64,000 nucleotides of DNA from Pardosa pseudoannulata (taxonomy: Eukaryota; Arthropoda; Arachnida; Araneae; Lycosidae), in the NCBI GenBank assembly GCA_032207245.1, contig CM063508.1:89195890-89259889 (forward strand), written 5' to 3'. Made by a program: the position numbers and the translations under genes. The notes beneath the pieces are model-generated. The model saw nothing but the letters and a program-made list of their open reading frames with translations, did not search any database and was not told the origin of the DNA. Positions 53,254-61,809 of the stretch are shown one piece after another (the first letter of the stretch is position 1; every line of letters starts with the position of its first letter).

Positions 53254-56200
53254 CAAATATTACAGACTCAAGAACTAAAGATTTAAGATAGTTTATAGTA
53301 ATGCAGAGAACTTGCCTGTTGAACATTTACCTATACAATGATGGAGAAGAACACTATATAGTCAGCCAACATTATTCCCTAAGACAATTAAACACATAAA
53401 GTGAGTCCTCATAATTTAGAAGAAGACCCTTAGGCCTATCCTGTCACCTCCTTAGATATCGTCAGAAAATTAAATCTAGGTTTTGTCATTATAATATAAT
53501 TGTTAAGTTTATATACAGCTTGGGAGGAGGGGAAACTAAATGACATGTATGAGGTTTTGGTTAATATGGTACATATTCTAAGGTTATGATTTATGTCAAA
53601 TATTGCAGGAATCTGCTGCTGCATTAGAAGGCAATTGTGATCTTCCTATAATTGAAAATATAGATGAAGAGGAATCATTAGAAAAAATGCCTGATGAAAG
53701 TAAATCTGTTGTGAATCAAAAGACTCCTGATTATCCCACTGACATGAGTGATACTACTGAAAGTGCTGAAAATGTTGAAGGTAAATTTTTAGGTATAAAA
53801 TGAAGTATTTTATAGTGCATGGACATGTTTACTTATATAGAGGAAGAAATATAAAAATTTTATATTCTAAAAGAACAAAATTGTTTTTATCTGATTAAGC
53901 TAAAATCTAAATTGATAATTTTATCTTATATTTGTAACTAAATATCTTTCAAAATAAGATTTTTTAAGAGCATTTGTACTTTCATGGCAACACATAGAGG
54001 AAAATATCTAAGATTAAAATTGGGGGTCAATTAGAAATATTTGTCAAACTTTTAATCTTTGCATTGCTTGGATTTTGCATCTTTTAATAATGTGTGAAAT
54101 AAATGAAATCATTTGAATAAAAAAAGTTTTTTTATTTAAATTTGATTAAAAAATTTAGTTTAAATCAAATAAGCCTGTTACATTTATATTAACATTTACT
54201 TGAAAATATACAATTATTTCGTTAGAATTTATTAGTAAATTTTCTTGTGGACATTTATACCATATTTTAATTTTTTGTATGTAAAAGAAATTATTATTGA
54301 TGAAATTTAAAAAAAGTTATTGACATGTGAATATCAGTTCCTTGTAAGGAGTTTAACAACTTCATCTTGAGTTTGACTATGACTATGTTTTTTTTATTAT
54401 GTGTGTATCTATAAAGCCATGTAATAATTAAGAATAATATAATTGAATATATAATGAAATTTTCCATTAAAATTTGTTGTGAATATGAAAATTTATGTAT
54501 AATTTTTAAAATTCATTATATGTCAAAATGTAGAGAAGGGAGGGGTTCAAGAAGACTTGCTCTCCACTAGAGCTTAGTCAAGCATTAATCATATTCTCAC
54601 CTTAAATATATTTTATTAAAGGTTTCTTTTTACATTTCTGAAAACAACCATTTTAAAAATTGTTGTAATTCTATAAGTGATATTATTAGAAATTTTATAT
54701 ATATTTATTTATTTGTTTTTCATAGAGGTCGAGTTTAAGTGCCCTTGTATCAGTCACGAAGGTAAAGAAATGCTTAATGCAGTTTTCCCACTGTCTGTAG
54801 ATCAAGTGTTTTCTCTTATTTTCACTGGTTCCAAATTTTACTATGATCTCTTAGAATCTAGGAAAACTTATGGTAAGTAAGCATCTATTTAAATTCTATT
54901 AATCTTCACTAAATTGTTTCCTGTTTATTTTGCAATCATAAAACAGTTATTGAATCTGTGATAATTAAAATGTCAGTGATCTGTTAAAGTACGTATAGAA
55001 TTAGAATTAGGGTGGGGCGTTCCACAAGGGCACCAGCACTGTGACCCAAGGCTTATTGTACTGAAACCTCCCATTTGCTGGAACAAAGAGTTTCAGCACA
55101 AGGTTAAGAAATATTAACCATTAGATCTCAGAGAGACCAATAGCTGAGATAAATCTCAGCAGCAATTTAACCGGGGAGTTAATCAACTCCCACGGCTCGA
55201 TGAAGTGATACCCAAGGAATTCAAATCTCTTGGCACAGCAGTAGTAGTCACATTCACACAAAACATGTGACGAACTCTCCTCTGCCATATAGCATCCACT
55301 ACATACCAGGCTATCCATAATGCCAATAATGTTGAGGTGCCTCTTAAGGCAACAATGGCCAGTCAACAGACCAATGGCCACCCTTAGCTCTTATCTACTG
55401 AGCTTAAGTAGCTCATTAGCCCTCATCCTGGGATAACCCTGGTTAAGCTCCTTGGCCTGCCTTTGATTACCAGAATCAAGCCAGGCCTTATAAGTCTCCC
55501 CCATGAGGAGGTCCCTTACGATCCTTCTCACTATATTATGAGGAAGACCAAGTACTGGTTCCGGCCCAATGAAGGGCAACTCAGAGCCATACTTAGCGAG
55601 ATTATCGGCAAAAATACTGCAGTGCCCAGGAACCCAGACAAGGGTTACCTTATTGACCATAGCCAACTGGTTAATGGTTAGTACGTATAAATAATATCTT
55701 GTTCTATCTCTAATGTGAATAACTTTTGTTTTCTTTAAAGAGAGAGAAAAAAGAGTTTTTCTCCTTGTATTTAATTTTGTATATTTTATTCTCCCCCCCC
55801 TTAATTTTTTTCTCTCTTTGTGTGTGTGAATACACCAGTATTCATGCTTAATAATTTTATTTATTTTTCATTAGCATTCTTTATGTTAATCACATTCCTA
55901 ATCATCTACAAAAACTAAATTTTTTTAACTAGGTTGATTTGTTTATCTTTAAAAAAATATATATATACATAAAAATCAGAATGGGAATTAAATTAAAAAT
56001 GATTCTTTAATTTTTATCTGTATTGAAAGGGGGGTCACTTTATTATAGCTGGTTTTGTTTATTTTATGTTTATTATATTTAAGGTGCTTTTTCTTAAAAG
56101 GGTGGGGAAAAAACCATGCTTAGCATATGAAAAAAAATTATTTAAGCTAATTTTTGTTTGTTAAGATAAAAAAATAAGACTTTCTCAAATTAAAAAAAAA

Positions 56201-59200
56201 AATACAGTGGTGTTAGTATGTGTGGTCAAAGTGAGGGGGACAATACTTAAAAATAAATTAAAATGCAATGCATTTTACTGAATTTATTTTCATTTTTATG
56301 CCAGTGATTAAGTTTTAATGCTTTTTAAACTAAAATTGGTATTTCTTTTATTAGATATAATGGAAAGTCCTTGGCAACTATGCCCAGAATTTGATTTAAA
56401 GATGCGGCAAGTAACTTATACTATTACTATAAATCATGCTATGGCTAAAAGTACACAGACTACTGAGACTCAGGTATGTTTCTCCTATTACATATATATT
56501 TATACAAAATCTCCATTATGTGAGTTTGAAAAATTTATTTAAAAATTATTCAAAATATAATATTTTTATTGTATTCATTTTAAATGTGGCTGTAGAATTA
56601 TAAGAAAATTTCTAATCAAGACTGCAAACATTTCTATCTAATAGATGACTACTCTCTAATAGTATTAATATGTTCTGTCATATCTTAATCTTTGTAATTT
56701 TGCTTAGAAAATAAATGTTAGCAGATATTAGGAATTTTAACACATTACATGCGGGAGCGGGTGATTATCCACTTGGCGTGCCAGTCGTTATCTGCAGGAT
56801 CGAATAATCTCCCTTTTGCACAGAGTGTGTGTTATTGGCAGGAAAGGGAGCTCACCACTATTTTTTCTTAATATTTTTCTTTGTACTCCCCTGCTATGCA
56901 TGTATTACCGCATATAATGTGTTAAATCACTCTAGAATCTAATGCAATCTGATTTTTAATGATTTGTTTCTGTTAATATCATCCATTCTTTATACATAAT
57001 GTTATTTCAAATATTGCCAAATGCTGAGTAATGATGGTCATTTTCTGTGATTGCTTCCAAATATTTAATGGACTAAGCTTGTAATTGTAATCACTTTGGA
57101 TTATTTTGTAAAGGATTAAATCTGCAGTTAGTTAATCACAAGCAAGGATTTAATCAGAGATTTAAAAAAAAAAAAATTCCTGTTACTAGCAAAACTGACA
57201 CTTCAGTTAGTTAATTGAAGATTCACTTGTCAATTAATAAATCCTGGTTCAAAATTTGTACTAGCTGTCTGACTGATTGTAGGAAATAAGTAAATAACTT
57301 ATGTATTACTGTAATTATGTGCATACTATATCAGGAAATCAGATTAGTTTGCATTAACCATTAAAATATTTTTTGCTTTTATTAACCCTGAAATATATTT
57401 TACAATACTTATAAAAACAGGTGTATGTCCAGACTCTTTAAACAGGGTTCTGTTTTTGTGAAGTTGTGAAAAATATATTCATAATTTTGTGAAACTGAAA
57501 TTAGCATTAAATCTGGTTCTTTAAGCAAGATTCTTAAGTTCTATTTTAGGGAAAAGTTTTATTAAAAAATCTATATGTAAATTTTTGTATATATATACTT
57601 ATACAGATTTATAAATAAACATTACATATTTTTCAATGAGTCAAGTTCAGGGTTCACTTGCTTACGGTGAACATATTATCAATCTTCATTCAAACATCAA
57701 CCATCTAATAAGCAACTTAGCTTCTTTCAGAGACAGATGGTAAAATCCAAAGATTGATTATGTATCCCTTAGATCCATTTTTTTTTGTTAATTTTAGAAA
57801 GAGTCATTCAATTGGCAATAGTTTAATTTTTAAGAATACAGATTTGTGAAAAATCAATATGTCATCAAATCACAGGAAAAATTTATATGATGTATGCTTT
57901 GTGTAATTATGTTAACCATTTTAATATTTTTAAAAACTTCCAATTAATTAATGTTATAAACTGTAATAAAAAAAATGCAGGATAGAAATAGTTAAAAAAT
58001 ATTTATTTGGCAAGGTGTTATAATTAAAGTTTTAAAATTTCAACATAGTAGCCCATTAGAAATTTAAAAAAAAAACTTAAATATGATTCTGATTAATGTA
58101 TGATTTTTTTACAAACTTAACATTAAAAAATGTACAGTGTATTGTACAATTTAGTAATTTTTTAAAATCTTTGTGATATATGTGTGTGTGTATGTGCGTG
58201 CATGCGTGCGTATGAATATACATACAGTCAAACCCCAATTTAGCAACACAAGAAATAGTGACTATTTCTTTCTGTAACAACTTGGTATAATTATGAATTT
58301 GGTAGTATTTTAAATTATAATGCTACAGCTTTCTACTATTATTGAATTTAATCCTTTAACTGCAGATAATATGAAATTTACATTTCAAATGTTTTGTAAA
58401 ATTTAATGGAAAATACTATCAGTTTAATTCAAATTAAGTTTTCTCTTTTAAATGTATAAATTTAATTTTTAGGGCCCTTGAAATTCCTTTTTAATACTAT
58501 TTTTCTAATTTGTCTTCTTAACAAATAAATAAATAAATAAAAAATAATGAAAATGGAATGAAAATTGAAATATCATCCACAGTTAAAAGGTGAAATATAA
58601 AATTACTCTTGATCAGGAATTCACGAACTTTTTCTTACATCTACCCCTTTTAAAAGAATGATCTTCATCAATCTCCTCATAATATTTTCTTTAATATGTA
58701 TACAACATAATTATAATACTATTACTTGCTTATTATACATCTAAAGATAATAATTTGACTAAAAATATTAAAAAGAAATAATAAAAAGTGTGTCATTTGG
58801 TTTCTGTTTTATTTTTTAACTGTTTTCATTTCTAATTTCACTTATATAAACAAGATTTTGAAAACACAAATTATAATTGCACAAAAGTTTCATTTTAATT
58901 TTTATGTGGTGGTTAGGCATTATACACTTTTTTTAATGTTTGTCCTGAAATTGCTTATCATTTAGCTACAATAACTAACATAACATAGATAAATGTATAC
59001 TTTACTAAACAATTTTACTGACTTAATATGTTATTATAAGTTTTTAAAAATATAATAAATTTGTTATATGTTATTATTTTTCAAAATATTTTTATATTAA
59101 GTGTAAAATTAGTTAGCAACAATCACAGAACACCATTTTCTGAATTATTTAATCAATTTCTAGTAGTTTTAGAAAAAAATATCACTGATCCCCAGTAGAC

Positions 59201-60291
59201 CCCTGAAATAATATACTCTTTAAACTTCCATCAACCCTCAAAGGGTCTGCATGGACCATATTAGGAATCCTGACTCTAGATTGTAGAAAGAAATTAGATA
59301 TACATACATAGACTGGTAGATTAGATTTTTAATAAAATTTTATTTTCAGTTTGTTTTTTGAAGGAAAGAAATTAAAATAGTAATTTAAAAGTTTTTACTC
59401 TTTATAGATTTTCAGTTCAAATTTTATTCACTTTTATTTTATTAGTAGTATATAAAGTTTTACGTGTTTGATTAGCTCTGACTGTCAGGGTCTGAAACAA
59501 TGAATTTATCAGTCTTCTCCATTACGCTAATCACCTTTCTATGACCAATTGAACAATTAGTATTGACAAAACTTTTCATTTTCTTGCCCTAAATTCACTA
59601 AAGCCTATCAATCTAAGATTTAAATTAACTGCTATTCAACCAGATAAAAATATTCAATGCTGGCTACATGTTTATCTACATAAATACTCAGAGGAAATAT
59701 ATTATAAATAGTAATATTTAGGAAACCCATTTAATCAAATAGAATAATCTATAATAGAAAACTGATCATTGGGGTATTTTGAAGCATGCAGAGTATTTTC
59801 TTTTCTTGTTTCTAAACTAAGATTTATTGAAAAGAATGTTTTTCAATTATGTGTGTAAGAGAGTGGGAAGCATCTATTTTGTCCATTTGTATCTTAAAGA
59901 AGTTAGTTTTAATTCATTTTCACTAAAAATAAATAAAGGAACTAGTAAGACTATATTTAGATAGAAGATTATTCCTGAATTACGTTGATCACAGTAAATA
60001 AAAAATAAAAAGTTTAATGAGTTTACTAATGCATTTAATTTAAGGTTCTCAATTTTTATACTTAATAATTCTTCTTGACTATGGTATAATTTTTTCTACA
60101 ACTGACATATAAAAAAAAAATAAATAAATAAAAAATAAAAAATTTACATAATAAGGTACTTATGTAATAACGCCACCACAGCTACAGATTTGGCAATTTT
60201 AAGTGCCTCCACTTAACACCTAAAATTTTTATGACAAATCCTAAAATTAAAACACTTTATTTAAAAACAAAGTAGTCAATCAAATCTTAAT

Positions 60292-60329
<38 letters not shown>

Positions 60330-61752
60330 GCTCTTGAAAAAAAATAAAATTTCATCTTGTTCTGTTTTTGGCAAATCCCAAATAAACATTTTTGTAGCAT
60401 TAAAAAATGGCACTAAAAATCAACAAACAAAGCAACAAGGAATCCAAAAGATAACTGTGTGTGTCTGCGAACAACAAGATTGCTCTTTATTGGCACATTA
60501 GCACAACTTCTGCTTTGGTGGTGTTAATACATAAGTGCCCATAATAATATGTAGCTTTTATTATTTAAAGAAAATTTCTATTGCCACTTATGTTTTATTG
60601 CCATCTCTTTATTACAGAGGCTATTAAAACACAGTAAACCTGGGCAAGTGTACACCATAGATTGTGATGTGGTAAACACAGGCATACCATACAGTGATGC
60701 ATTTACGGTAAAATCAGTATATTGTTTAACAAGGGTCTCTAAAAAGGAGTGCCGTTTACGAATTTCAGGTTGTGTTAAATATAAAAAGACTGTGTGGGGT
60801 ATTGTAAAATGTAAGTATTTTTAAAGTGCTTGTTTGAATATCTTTGGAAACGTCAGCTAATTTATTTTCTTGTAGACATGCTATCAGTCAAAATTTTTAT
60901 GAAATATTAAAGTTCAAAATAACTTTATAAAATGTACAATATCATTATTGAAAAGCATTCCTTTTATAACTAAAATCTGAACTTTGTGTACATCTTAATT
61001 TTAAGCCTATAACCCTTAATTCTAATCTTCATCTCTGTGTTCCTTTCTTCTTTTTCATAAGAAGGGGAAATTAGTGTTTATGTAGTTTTGCAAAAATTCA
61101 CATTTTCCACAATATGGTTATATTCTGAAAAGTATTTTAATCACTTATTAATGGTTGATCTGATTATCATTTTTAGTGACGATTACTTTAACTATTTATG
61201 TGTATATATTTTGTAATATATGGATAATCTTATATTTTCCTGCGTGTATTATTTGCAACAAGATAGGTCAAAATATCTAACTGCTTTTTACTTGTGCTAC
61301 TCAGCAGGGCAGTAGTTAAATTGTTCATTAAGATTATAGTGCCCTTTTCTGAAAGTCAGGTTAAGCATGGTATTATTTTTTTAATAAATAATTTTTCTTT
61401 CAAACTTTGTTTAACATACTCTGTAGATTAGACTGGGAGTAGAGATCTTATCCCTCAAGTTTTTATATTGATATTAATGTACACATAGCAGTAATGATTT
61501 GCTGAAAATGTCTAGCTGTAAAGTAGACATCTTCAGCAATTCTCAATCTCCTTCTCATTTAAGGAAGTATTTTTTTATTGCCTATAAAATAAATGATCAG
61601 CCTTGTACAGACAGTAAGTGCTTCATTACTTGTTTATGGTATGAAAAATCCTTTTATTACTAATTTTATTTAATTTGTCCATAATAAAATAATTATTAAA
61701 GTCACCTCCTTCTGTCATAAATATATGGAGAAAAATTATAAACTATTTTAAT

Positions 61753-61809
<57 letters not shown>

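Noticed and set aside
55463..55681. 72-codon plus-strand frame
   Set aside because: Shadow of the RNase H frame of the LINE insertion.
58226..58270. Pogo-like end CAGTCAAACCCCAATTTAGC preceded by TA
   Set aside because: No inverted partner found nearby; the similar GAGGTTTCACTG at 63819 is 5.6 kb off and differs after the first bases. Possibly a lone truncated end.
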